From an uncultured Prevotellaceae bacterium (lineage in GTDB: Bacteria; Bacteroidota; Bacteroidia; Bacteroidales; Bacteroidaceae), in contig ONDH01000007.1 in the NCBI GenBank assembly GCA_900316505.1, positions 1 through 64,000 on the forward strand: a stretch of 64,000 nucleotides of DNA, in the 5' to 3' direction. Below are positions 7,703 to 16,136 of this stretch, piece after piece; within the stretch, counting starts at the first letter, position 1, and each line of letters starts with the position of its first letter. Under the pieces are notes generated by a model. That model did not search any database. It was not told where the DNA came from and worked only from the letters and a program-made list of their open reading frames with translations. Position numbers and translations under genes: made by a program.

Positions 7703-8896
7703 TTATTTGAGACGCGCCAATGTTTCCTTGATGCGCTTCATGGACTCGACGATGTTCTCATCGCTGGTGGCATAGCTCATGCGGAAGCATTCAGGAGAGC
7801 CAAAGGCATCACCACCTACGGTTGCCACATGTCCCACTTCGAGCAGGTACATGGCGAAGTCGGTGGAGTTGTTGATGACACGCTCACCGTCTTTCTTGCC
7901 AAAGTAGCTGGAGCATTTGGGGAAGAGGTAGAACGCACCTTGTGGGTTGTTCACCTCAAGACCAGGAATCTCCTTGGCGAGTTTCACGATGAGGTTCTTG
8001 CGACGTTCGAATGCCTGACGCATGTCCTCCACACACTGTTGGTCGCCAGCGAAAGCCGCCTCGGCAGCCTTCTGCGACACTGAGCAGGGACCAGAGGTGT
8101 ACTGACCTTGCAACTTGTTGCAGCCCTTCACAATCCATTCGGGAGCCGCAATGAAACCAATGCGCCAACCTGTCATGGCGTATGCCTTGGACACACCGTT
8201 GATGACCACCACACGGTCTTTGATGTCGTTGAACGCAGCCATCGAAGCGTGCTTGCCCACATAGTTGATGTGCTCGTAAATCTCATCGGCGATGACGATG
8301 ACATTCTCATGCTTCAGAAGCACGTTCTTGAGCCCTTCGAGTTCTTCCTTGCTATAGACAGAACCAGTAGGGTTGCTGGGTGAGCAGAGGATGAGGGCAC
8401 GTGTCTTGGGTGTGATGGCAGCCTCCAACTGTGCAGGGGTAATCTTGAAGTCCTGTTCGATAGGAGCGTCGATGAACACGGGTGTGCCTTCAGCAAGGAG
8501 CACCATCTGGGGATAAGACACCCAGTAAGGAGCTGGGATGATGACCTCGTCGCCAGCATTGATGATTGCCATGATGGTGTTGCAGACAGACTGCTTGGCA
8601 CCATTCGAACAAAGAATCTGAGAGGGTTTGTAGTCAAGCCCGTTCTCGTTCTTGAGTTTGTTGACGATGGCTTGTTTCAGTTCTGGATAACCAGGCACAG
8701 GACTGTAACGACTCCAGTTCTCCTCCACCGCCTTGATGGCTGCCGCCTTGATGTGGTCGGGAGTGTTGAAGTCGGGCTCACCCACACTGAGGTTAATCAC
8801 GTCCACGCCTTGAGCTTTGAGCTCTGAACTCTTCTGACTCATCGCCAGCGTGGCACTTGGTGAGAGTCTGTTTAATCTTTCTGAAAGATTTTCCAT
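7703..8896 (-). CDS. Class I/II pyridoxal-phosphate aminotransferase, aspartate aminotransferase type
   Basis: The 397-residue protein matches the length and layout of subgroup I aspartate aminotransferases. It has the PLP-site sequences YSPVPGYPELKQA, APYWVSYPQMV and SPSNPTGSV (residues 172-180). VIADEIYE holds the Asp that contacts the pyridine nitrogen. The Schiff-base Lys is K237 in GVSKAYAMTGWRIGF, and the C-terminal Arg region reads FRMSYATS. It likely transfers amino groups between aspartate and 2-oxoglutarate in the cytosol, though the substrate range of this subgroup is broad. It lies 11 bp after ribBA and 6 bp before the next gene, so it is co-transcribed. Confidence 0.92.
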   Translation of the reverse strand: MENLSERLNRLSPSATLAMSQKSSELKAQGVDVINLSVGEPDFNTPDHIKAAAIKAVEENWSRYSPVPGYPELKQAIVNKLKNENGLDYKPSQILCSNGAKQSVCNTIMAIINAGDEVIIPAPYWVSYPQMVLLAEGTPVFIDAPIEQDFKITPAQLEAAITPKTRALILCSPSNPTGSVYSKEELEGLKNVLLKHENVIVIADEIYEHINYVGKHASMAAFNDIKDRVVVINGVSKAYAMTGWRIGFIAAPEWIVKGCNKLQGQYTSGPCSVSQKAAEAAFAGDQQCVEDMRQAFERRKNLIVKLAKEIPGLEVNNPQGAFYLFPKCSSYFGKKDGERVINNSTDFAMYLLEVGHVATVGGDAFGSPECFRMSYATSDENIVESMKRIKETLARLK

Positions 8897-8907
8897 ATGT
8901 TTTTAGT

Positions 8908-10116
8908 TTATTTATTGAAATGCAATGTGTGTCCCATGCGCTCCTTCTTGGTGTGGAGGTAACGCTCGTTGTAGGGGTTGGGGGTGATTTCGATAGGCAC
9001 GTTCTCCACGATTTCGAGTCCATACCCTTCCAATCCCACACGCTTCACAGGGTTGTTGGTCAACAGACGTATTTTGCTGATGCCGATTTCTCGGAGAATT
9101 TGAGCACCCACACCATAGTCGCGCAAGTCGGGGTCGAAACCGAGGTGAATGTTGGCATCGACGGTGTCAAGCCCTTGCTCCTGCAATTTGTAGGCGGCAA
9201 TCTTGTTCATCAATCCGATGCCTCGTCCTTCCTGAATGAGATAGACCACTGCACCCTTGCCCTCCTTCTCGATGAGCTGCATGGACTTGTGGAGCTGTTC
9301 TCCGCAGTCGCAACGCTGACTGGCAAAGATGTCGCCTGTGGCACAACTCGAGTGCATGCGCACCAACACGGGCTCGTCGGGTTTCCATTCACCCTTGATA
9401 AGGGCGACATGCTCCAATCCGTTGCTCTTCTGACGGAAGGGGATGATGCGGAAATGTCCGTAAGCAGTGGGCATGTCTGCTTCCACACCCTTCTCCACAA
9501 GGCTTTCGCGTTGCAGACGGTAGGCGATGAGGTCTTTAATTTGGATGAGTTTCAACCCCAACTCCTCAGCTTTCTTGATAAGTTCGGGCATGCGTGCCAT
9601 CGTGCCATCGGGATTCAGAATCTCGATGAGGGCAGCGGCAGGCTTCAAACCTGCCAGACGAGCCAAATCGACAGCAGCTTCTGTGTGTCCTGAACGACGC
9701 AGCACACCATTGTCCTGTGCATAGAGCGGATTGATATGTCCTGGACGACCGAAGTCGCTTGACTTTGCTTCGGGATTAGCCAGCCATTGGATGGTGGCAG
9801 CACGGTCATGTGCACTCACACCTGTGGTGCAACCTTCCAACTTGTCGATGGTCACCGTGAAGGGTGTGCCCAGCATGGACGTGTTTTCCTCCACCTGATG
9901 AGGCAATTCCAACTCCTTGGCACGTGAGATGGTGATGGGAGCACAGAGCACGCCACGACCTTCACGAAGCATGAAGTTCACCTTCTCGGGGGTGATCATC
10001 TCGGCAGGCGTGATGAAGTCACCCTCATTTTCTCGGTCTTCATCGTCCACCACTATCACGAACTTACCTTGCTTGAAGTCCTCAATGGCCTCTTCAATCT
10101 TACTGAATTGTATCAT
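8908..10116 (-). CDS. ribBA: Bifunctional DHBP synthase / GTP cyclohydrolase II
   Basis: This enzyme makes both riboflavin precursors. The N-terminal half (residues 1-200) forms 3,4-dihydroxy-2-butanone 4-phosphate from ribulose 5-phosphate and carries [10 protein letters not shown] (24-33) and [11 protein letters not shown] (near 142-152). The C-terminal half (about 205-402) is GTP cyclohydrolase II, with zinc ligands C258, C269 and C271 in [17 protein letters not shown] and the LLTNNPVKR motif (351-359). Both active sites look intact. It starts 3 bp after lptF ends, and this gene order is common in Bacteroidota. No FMN riboswitch is visible, as expected for an internal operon gene. Confidence 0.96.
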   Translation of the reverse strand: MIQFSKIEEAIEDFKQGKFVIVVDDEDRENEGDFITPAEMITPEKVNFMLREGRGVLCAPITISRAKELELPHQVEENTSMLGTPFTVTIDKLEGCTTGVSAHDRAATIQWLANPEAKSSDFGRPGHINPLYAQDNGVLRRSGHTEAAVDLARLAGLKPAAALIEILNPDGTMARMPELIKKAEELGLKLIQIKDLIAYRLQRESLVEKGVEADMPTAYGHFRIIPFRQKSNGLEHVALIKGEWKPDEPVLVRMHSSCATGDIFASQRCDCGEQLHKSMQLIEKEGKGAVVYLIQEGRGIGLMNKIAAYKLQEQGLDTVDANIHLGFDPDLRDYGVGAQILREIGISKIRLLTNNPVKRVGLEGYGLEIVENVPIEITPNPYNERYLHTKKERMGHTLHFNK

Positions 10117-10119
10117 GTT

Positions 10120-12030
10120 TTAGTTGATGTATTTCGCTATTTCTGTTCTAATTTGTTCTGAATATTTGATGACTGCACGTACATCCTTCCTCCTGCGGCG
10201 ATAGAAACGGAAGTTGCGCGTCTCCATCACCGGATAGCCGTTCAGAAGTCTGAGCACATAACGGTCTTTGCTGTTTGACAGCACTTCCACCACATATTCT
10301 GTTATCTGCATGATGCCCTCAGCCTTCATGTCCTCACGCTTCGAGAACCAGTAGCGCACGATGTACTTCATGTAGCCAAAGAATGTAGAGCGTGGCAGGG
10401 TGCTGAGATATTCGCGGCTCGTCGTGATGAGCTGTTGCAGTGTCTTGTCCATGTCGGCATAGTCAGGGTCGTTGATGATGACTTCCTTGCGTACGATGTT
10501 CCGTTTGGGACGAATGCCTAAGAACTTTTTCCACAAGTTGACATAGGCATCCATATTGAACACGGCAGAGTCGTTGTTGGACTTCACTGTGAAGAACACA
10601 CCCAAAGGTGCCATGACCAATGTGCTTATCCACATGCCGAACCACACAGGCATTTCTCCCTCACGGCTCACCTTCATGGCACCCGTGTCGATGATGTAGT
10701 AGGCGATGAAGATGATGACAGCCACCACGACAGGGAAACCAAGGCCGCCCTTGCGTATGATGGCACCGAGCGGGGCACCGATGAAGAAGAAGATCAGACA
10801 TGCCAACGACATGGTGATTTTCTGCCAGAACTGAATCTGATGCAGACGAATCTGCTTGTCACCATACTCCATCACGTCAGCCTTGCTGTTGGCATCCATC
10901 TCCTGAAATCCAGCCTTCTGCAAAGCATTCATGATGATGCGCTGCTTGCCCTGCGAATTAGTCTGCGTGTACAAGGTGTCGAGGTTTACGTCAGATGTGG
11001 GTATGACGAAGGCTGTCTTTGCCTTATGCGTCTGATAGCGTTCCTCCTCCTCCTCCAACCCTCGCTTCACGCTGTCCGTCATGTTGGCGATGGCCATTGA
11101 GTCATAGTCGGAGATGCGTGTCTTGTGTGGAATGCCCAACGAATAGTGCTGCATGGTGCCATAGAAGACGACGCTGAGACTGTCATAGTAGCATCGCATC
11201 GAATCGATGTCGTGTGTCAACTGCTTGATGGTCTTGGTGCGTGCACTGGTTGCCACGTCGTCTTGGTCAGCCAAATTGAAGTTTGTGTCGAAATCGATGA
11301 TGAAGTGCTTCTCCACAAACGTCTCCCTTCGGTACGGCACATCCCTTGTCTGCAAGGCGCTGCTCATCAGGTTCTCGAACTGCTCACCTTGATACATGTG
11401 CAACAGCAGGTGCATCTTGTCGCTGGTGGTTTCCAATCGGGCAGAATCTGCCAAGATGATGTGTGCCCTGTTCACCCCGTCCTGCATGTTGTAGATGATG
11501 ACATCGTACAGCATGCCTGTCTTCTCGTTTTTGTGCCTCACATACAGGTTGATGTTCTCGATGCCGTCATAGAACACACCCTCTGGAATGTCCAGTTCGG
11601 GCGATTTCATCTTCATGGCAGTCAGCATCTGGAGCAATTTCAATTGGGCTTCCGGCACAATCTTGTTTTGAAAGTGGAAAGCCGTGAGTGACATCAGCGA
11701 AACCAGCACAATGAGGGGACGAAGGGTTCGGATGAGCGAGATGCCTGCCGCCTTGATGGCAAGAAGTTCCAAACGCTCTCCCAAATTGCCGAACGAGATG
11801 AGGCTTGCCAGCAGAATCGCCAAAGGCAATGCCATTGGCACCAATGTCAGAGCTGCATAGAAGAAGAACTCCACATACACATCAATTGTCAATCCCTTAC
11901 CGATGAGGTCATCGATGTACTTCCACAGAAACTGCATCATAACGACAAACAGGCTGATGCAGAAGGTGCCTGCAAACAGCGTGAGGAAATTCTTCAGAAT
12001 GAAGGAGTCAAGTCGCTTGATGAGTCTCAT
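10120..12030 (-). CDS. LptF/LptG-family permease (YjgP/YjgQ)
   Basis: This is a 636-residue inner-membrane protein of the LPS-export ABC transporter family. It opens with a short basic helix and a membrane segment (RLDSFILKNFLTLFAGTFCISLFVV). Two further segments follow around residues 55-110, then a long periplasmic beta-jellyroll region. Three more segments lie near 405-505 (SLACLIFFFIGAPLGAIIRKGG is typical). The tail past residue 510 is a longer cytoplasmic extension than in E. coli LptF/G. It is first in the operon with ribBA and has the best-formed promoter of this block (12071-12101). Whether it acts as LptF or LptG cannot be told from sequence. Confidence 0.9.
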   Translation of the reverse strand: MRLIKRLDSFILKNFLTLFAGTFCISLFVVMMQFLWKYIDDLIGKGLTIDVYVEFFFYAALTLVPMALPLAILLASLISFGNLGERLELLAIKAAGISLIRTLRPLIVLVSLMSLTAFHFQNKIVPEAQLKLLQMLTAMKMKSPELDIPEGVFYDGIENINLYVRHKNEKTGMLYDVIIYNMQDGVNRAHIILADSARLETTSDKMHLLLHMYQGEQFENLMSSALQTRDVPYRRETFVEKHFIIDFDTNFNLADQDDVATSARTKTIKQLTHDIDSMRCYYDSLSVVFYGTMQHYSLGIPHKTRISDYDSMAIANMTDSVKRGLEEEEERYQTHKAKTAFVIPTSDVNLDTLYTQTNSQGKQRIIMNALQKAGFQEMDANSKADVMEYGDKQIRLHQIQFWQKITMSLACLIFFFIGAPLGAIIRKGGLGFPVVVAVIIFIAYYIIDTGAMKVSREGEMPVWFGMWISTLVMAPLGVFFTVKSNNDSAVFNMDAYVNLWKKFLGIRPKRNIVRKEVIINDPDYADMDKTLQQLITTSREYLSTLPRSTFFGYMKYIVRYWFSKREDMKAEGIMQITEYVVEVLSNSKDRYVLRLLNGYPVMETRNFRFYRRRRKDVRAVIKYSEQIRTEIAKYIN

Positions 12031-12070
12031 TTCTTACCTCGAAATCAGCAATACACAATTTTTCAAGGTG

Positions 12071-12101
12071 CAAAGGTAGGGAAAAATGAGCACAATACAA
12101 A
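12071..12101 (-). promoter_or_regulatory. Full Bacteroidota promoter for lptF-ribBA
   Basis: On the minus strand this reads TTTG-N19-TACCTTTG (the -33 element is at 12098-12101 and the -7 element at 12071-12078). The consensus spacing is 19-21. The leader to the lptF ATG is about 35 nt. Confidence 0.75.
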
Positions 12102-12269
12102 ACACAATACAAAATAAACATGTTTATTTTTACTGATGGGGGGTGTCTGGCTTGATGTTTGGTAAGGTAAGTGGCAGACAAACCTCTTCGTTTGCAGTTT
12201 TTACCTTATTTTTTCGTGCTGAACAGCAAAAAACTCTACACTTCTGGCTTTTAACTCCCGATTTTTCAC

Positions 12270-12277
12270 TAACTTTG
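12270..12277 (+). promoter_or_regulatory. -7 box almost touching the folP start
   Basis: TAACTTTG ends 5 nt before the folP ATG at 12283. In this phylum transcription begins about 5-8 nt after the box, so the mRNA would be leaderless or nearly so. Confidence 0.5.
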
Positions 12278-12282
12278 TCCCG

Positions 12283-13125
12283 ATGAAAGGACTTTTGCCT
12301 TATACAATCAATGTGAGAGGACAGTTGCTGAATCTCTCTCAACCGCAGGTGATGGGCATCCTGAACGTGACGCCTGACTCATTCTATGCAGGGAGCCGGA
12401 TGGAAACGGAGGATGCTATTCGCAAGCGTGTCCGGCAAATTGCAGATGAGGGTGGGGAAATGATAGACGTGGGTGCCTATTCAAGTCGTCCGGGAGCGGC
12501 AGATGTGTCGTCGAAAGAGGAGATGGAGCGCTTGAGACGAGGGATGAAGATTGTGAGGGAGGAATGTCCTGATTTGCCTGTTAGTGTGGACACGTTCCGC
12601 GCTGATGTGGCGAAGATGTGTGTGGAAGAATTGGGAGTTGATATCATCAATGACATTTCTGGTGGAGGATTGGACAAGGCGATGTTTCCGACAGTGGCAA
12701 AACTTGGGGTTCCTTATATCTTGATGCATATGAAAGGTACGCCGCAGACGATGCAGGAGGCGCCACATTATGATGATTTGTTGAAAGAGGTAATGCTTTA
12801 TTTCGCGGAGAGGATTCAAAGATTGAGAGACCTCGGTCAAAAAGACATCATCCTTGATCCAGGTTACGGTTTTGCCAAGACGCTCGAACACAACTACGAA
12901 CTGCTCCAACATCAGGAGATGCTCCATGTGTTTGAACTGCCGCTGTTGGTGGGCGTTTCTCGTAAGAGTATGATATACAAATTGCTGAACTGCACACCTG
13001 AAGAGGCTTTGAACGGTACGACAGTGCTGAACACAATTGCTCTGCAGAAGGGTGCCAATATCCTTCGGGTACATGATGTCAGGGAAGCAAAAGAAGTGGT
13101 GAGACTATGTTTGAATTTGGCTTAA
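12283..13125 (+). CDS. folP: Dihydropteroate synthase
   Basis: This enzyme condenses p-aminobenzoate with dihydropterin pyrophosphate in folate synthesis. The 280-residue TIM barrel shows the two family signatures, MGILNVTPDSFYAG (from residue 24) and IDVGAYSSRPGA. It also has the pterin/sulfonamide-site segments SVDTFRADVA, NDISGG, ILDPGYGFAKT and the phosphate-binding GVSRKSM. The start is supported by the short MKGLLPYTINVRG lead-in usual in Bacteroidota. The 3' end overlaps cdaA by 19 bp, which suggests translational coupling. Confidence 0.95.
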   Translation: MKGLLPYTINVRGQLLNLSQPQVMGILNVTPDSFYAGSRMETEDAIRKRVRQIADEGGEMIDVGAYSSRPGAADVSSKEEMERLRRGMKIVREECPDLPVSVDTFRADVAKMCVEELGVDIINDISGGGLDKAMFPTVAKLGVPYILMHMKGTPQTMQEAPHYDDLLKEVMLYFAERIQRLRDLGQKDIILDPGYGFAKTLEHNYELLQHQEMLHVFELPLLVGVSRKSMIYKLLNCTPEEALNGTTVLNTIALQKGANILRVHDVREAKEVVRLCLNLA

Positions 13126-13880
13126 AAGACGCTATTGACATCTTATTGGTTGCCATGATGCTGTTCTACGCATGGCGACTGATGAAGTCGTCGGGTTCAC
13201 TCAATGTGTTCTACGGCATCATGGTCTTTGTCATCATCTGGATTGTTGTGTCGCAGATGTTGGAGATGAAACTTCTGGGCAGTATCTTCGATAAACTGGT
13301 CAGTGTGGGTGTGTTGGCACTCATCATTCTTTTCCAAGAGGAGATACGCCGATTTTTCCTTACCATAGGTTCGCAACGCCAGCTGAATTTCATTACACGG
13401 TATTTTGTCAAGAACAAAGCCAACATTGCTGAAGAGCATGAGGATCAGCAAATCATGCGCATAGTGTTAGCTTGTGACTCGATGAGTAAGAATATGGTCG
13501 GGGCATTGATTGTCATTGAACGTGAAATGTCGTTGAGCGATGTGGTGAAGTCGGGAGAGGCTATAGATGCCAATATCAGTAGCGAACTCATCAAGAATAT
13601 CTTCTTCAAAAATTCGCCTCTTCATGATGGTGCCATGATTATCGGGCATAATCGTATCATGGCGGCAGGATGTATCTTACCTGTCAGCCACAATCTGAAC
13701 ATTCCCAAGGAATTGGGACTTCGTCATCGTGCTGCACTTGGCATCACCTCGCAAAGCGATGCCATCGCCATCATCGTTAGTGAAGAGACGGGTGCCATCA
13801 GTGTGGCACAAGGAGGTGAGTTCCACTTGCGACTGGCAAGTAACGAATTGGAGAGCTATTTGATTAATGCATTGAAATGA
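13107..13880 (+). CDS. cdaA: Diadenylate cyclase (c-di-AMP synthase)
   Basis: This membrane enzyme makes cyclic di-AMP from two ATP, with roles in cell-wall and osmotic control. The 257 residues contain three N-terminal membrane helices (about 10-30, 35-52, 62-78), then a DAC domain. The domain holds the catalytic DGA (174-176, PLHDGAMI) and RHR (206-208, GLRHRAALG) motifs, both intact. It overlaps folP by 19 bp and precedes murF by 26 bp. The folP-cdaA pair is a conserved Bacteroidota arrangement. Confidence 0.95.
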   Translation: MFEFGLKDAIDILLVAMMLFYAWRLMKSSGSLNVFYGIMVFVIIWIVVSQMLEMKLLGSIFDKLVSVGVLALIILFQEEIRRFFLTIGSQRQLNFITRYFVKNKANIAEEHEDQQIMRIVLACDSMSKNMVGALIVIEREMSLSDVVKSGEAIDANISSELIKNIFFKNSPLHDGAMIIGHNRIMAAGCILPVSHNLNIPKELGLRHRAALGITSQSDAIAIIVSEETGAISVAQGGEFHLRLASNELESYLINALK

Positions 13881-13906
13881 GAAGGTGATTTTAGAGATTT
13901 GAATAT

Positions 13907-15196
13907 ATGGAAATGAAAGATTTATATGAATTGTTCCTGCAGCATCCAACCATTACGACTGACAGCCGTGATGTGCCTGAAGGCTCGATGTTTTTCGCGT
14001 TGAAAGGTGAAACTTTTGATGGTAATGCTTATGCTAAAGCAGCATTGGAACAAGGAGCAGCATATGCCGTGATTGACGAGAAGGAATATGCCGAGGAAGA
14101 TAACGAACACCTTATTTTGGTGGAAGATGTGTTGACCACCCTGCAACAGTTGGCGAAATATCACCGTGTTCATCTGGGTACTCCTATCATTGGCATCACA
14201 GGCACCAACGGAAAGACAACCACAAAAGAACTGATAGCCACGGTGTTGAAGAAGAAGTATAATGTGCTTTATACGCAAGGCAACTTCAACAACCATATAG
14301 GTGTGCCGAAAACCCTTCTGCAATTGACGAAAGAGCATGACATCGCCGTCATTGAGATGGGTGCCAACCATCCTGGAGAAATCAAGACATTGGTGGAAAT
14401 AGTGCTGCCAGACTTCGGTATCATAACGAATGTGGGTAAGGCACATTTGTTGGGATTTGGCTCGTTTGAGGGCGTTATTCGCACCAAAGGGGAACTCTAT
14501 GACTTCCTCAGAACGATTGAGGGTACGGTATTTATCAACAATGAGAATCCGCATCTCTTGGGTATCAGCAAGGGTTTGAAATTGGTGAAATATGGACAGA
14601 CGGAGACAGATGGCTTGCTCGTGAAAGGTCAATTGGTGGAATGCAATCCTTTCCTGAAGTTTGAGTGGAATGGTGGTGTTGTACAAACTCGACTTATCGG
14701 TTCATACAACCTTGACAACGCTTTGGCAGCTGCCTGTATCGGCACTTATTTCGAAGTGCCATCAAATGACATCTGTGACGCGTTGGCTGAATATACCCCA
14801 TCGAACAACCGCAGCCAGTTGACCATCACAAAAGACAATAAACTGGTGGTGGACGCCTATAACGCCAACCCAACCAGCATGAAAGCCGCACTGGACAACT
14901 TCCGTCTTATTCAAGCCGACCATAAGATGTGCATCCTCGGGCAGATGGGTGAATTGGGCGATGTGAGTGAGGAAGAACACCAGAAGGTGATTGATTTGAT
15001 TGGAGAAGGGGACTTCGAACAAGTGTGGTTGGTCGGAGATAACTTCGCTAAAACACGTCATCCTGCCAATTATCGCCTTTTTGCGAATGTGGAGGAAGTA
15101 AAGACAGCTATATCCACACAAAAACCGCAGGGCTTTCTCATTCTTATCAAAGGTTCAAACAGCAACAAATTGGTGCAAACAGTGGAACTGCTGTAG
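13907..15196 (+). CDS. murF: UDP-N-acetylmuramoyl-tripeptide--D-alanyl-D-alanine ligase
   Basis: This cytosolic ligase adds D-Ala-D-Ala to the UDP-MurNAc-tripeptide. The 429-residue product has the three Mur ligase domains. The N-terminal UDP-substrate domain contains TTDSRDVPEGSMFFAL. The central ATPase has GITGTNGKTTTKE (P-loop near 97-109), EMGANHPGEI and NVGKAHLLGFGS. The C-terminal domain has YNANPTSMKAAL. It is likely in one transcript with folP-cdaA and the exported protein 27 bp downstream. Confidence 0.95.
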   Translation: MEMKDLYELFLQHPTITTDSRDVPEGSMFFALKGETFDGNAYAKAALEQGAAYAVIDEKEYAEEDNEHLILVEDVLTTLQQLAKYHRVHLGTPIIGITGTNGKTTTKELIATVLKKKYNVLYTQGNFNNHIGVPKTLLQLTKEHDIAVIEMGANHPGEIKTLVEIVLPDFGIITNVGKAHLLGFGSFEGVIRTKGELYDFLRTIEGTVFINNENPHLLGISKGLKLVKYGQTETDGLLVKGQLVECNPFLKFEWNGGVVQTRLIGSYNLDNALAAACIGTYFEVPSNDICDALAEYTPSNNRSQLTITKDNKLVVDAYNANPTSMKAALDNFRLIQADHKMCILGQMGELGDVSEEEHQKVIDLIGEGDFEQVWLVGDNFAKTRHPANYRLFANVEEVKTAISTQKPQGFLILIKGSNSNKLVQTVELL

Positions 15197-15223
15197 GCAC
15201 TTATTCTCAAACATAGCATACAC

Positions 15224-16042
15224 ATGAAACACCTCACGATGCTTTTCCTCTGTCTCACACTCACCCTTGGAGTGAGCGCTCAGACTCGAGTGATGACTGC
15301 TAATGATTCCATTCAGCAGGAACTGAAACTTCGTCTCAAATCTGCTAAAGACCAAGTGCGTCTCAGCAGAACTCAGCTAAAGACGGATGAACGTGAAGTG
15401 ACACGATTGACACGTGAACTGGAACGTGTCAGAAGACAGGCTCAGAAAGATAAGCTGGCTGCAAGAAAGGCGAAGATGAAAGGCAAGGAATATACACCAA
15501 AGACAGTCAAAGTGCAGATGGAGAGAACGCCTAAAGCTACTGTAGAGAAGACACCTAAAACCACTGTACAGAAAGACACTAAAGTAAAGGTGGAGAAGGA
15601 AGCGAAGGCTGCTGTGACGAAAGAATCGAAATCGGCTAAAGCACCTGCGCAGAAAGAACCTAAACCCCCTGCAGCGAAAGAAACAAGAGCGGCTAAAGCA
15701 CCTGCAGTGAAAGAATCTAAAACACCTGTAGCGAAAGAAACAAAAGCGGCTAAGGAACCTAAGGCGAAAGTAGGGAAGGAAGCCAAGGTTGAGGAGGTGA
15801 AAGAAGCAAAACCAAAGGTGGAGAAAGCTCCCAAAGAGACCGCAGAGAAAACTCCTAAGGAACCTAAGGCGAAGGTGGAAAAAGCGACAAAGGTGAACGC
15901 CGAAAAGGTACCTGCACAACGAGAAACCAAGGAAGAAAAGGAACGTGCCAAGGAAGTCCGGAAGCAGCGGGAAGTGAAGGTGAGTGTGAGGAGAAAGCGT
16001 GATATGAAGGGGGATGAAGATGACGAAGATGAGGAGAATTAG
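15224..16042 (+). CDS. Exported Lys/Ala/Glu/Pro-rich low-complexity protein
   Basis: The 272-residue product has a signal peptide (residues 1-20, ending GVSAQ). A helical, probably coiled-coil segment follows (about 28-85, QQELKLRLKSAKDQVRLS). After it come about 150 residues of degenerate repeats such as AKAPAQKEPK, AKAPAVKESK and AKEPKAKVGKEA. The tail switches from basic (RKQREVKVSVRRKR) to acidic (DEDDEDEEN). The composition recalls TolA-like or histone-H1-like linkers; no enzyme domain is visible. It lies 27 bp after murF. A wall-spanning or envelope-binding role is only a guess. The repeats are probably prone to length change. Confidence 0.7.
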   Translation: MKHLTMLFLCLTLTLGVSAQTRVMTANDSIQQELKLRLKSAKDQVRLSRTQLKTDEREVTRLTRELERVRRQAQKDKLAARKAKMKGKEYTPKTVKVQMERTPKATVEKTPKTTVQKDTKVKVEKEAKAAVTKESKSAKAPAQKEPKPPAAKETRAAKAPAVKESKTPVAKETKAAKEPKAKVGKEAKVEEVKEAKPKVEKAPKETAEKTPKEPKAKVEKATKVNAEKVPAQRETKEEKERAKEVRKQREVKVSVRRKRDMKGDEDDEDEEN

Positions 16043-16094
16043 CCTTTTTGTACATTTTTTTCTATAAAAATTAGATTATTCAAAAAGGAATACT

Positions 16095-16102
16095 TAACTT
16101 TG
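16095..16102 (+). promoter_or_regulatory. -7 box for the flavin reductase gene
   Basis: TAACTTTG lies 34 nt before the ATG at 16137. No clear -33 TTTG at normal spacing. Confidence 0.45.
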
Positions 16103-16136
16103 GGGCGCATTTTACAACACCTTTCTAATCCTTGTT

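Noticed and set aside
8897..12030. FMN riboswitch before ribBA
   Set aside because: ribBA starts 3 bp after lptF, leaving no room for an aptamer.
15377..15951. Long antisense frames rich in Phe, Cys, Leu or Ser
   Set aside because: They mirror the Lys/Ala-rich repeats of the plus-strand gene, a codon-bias artefact.
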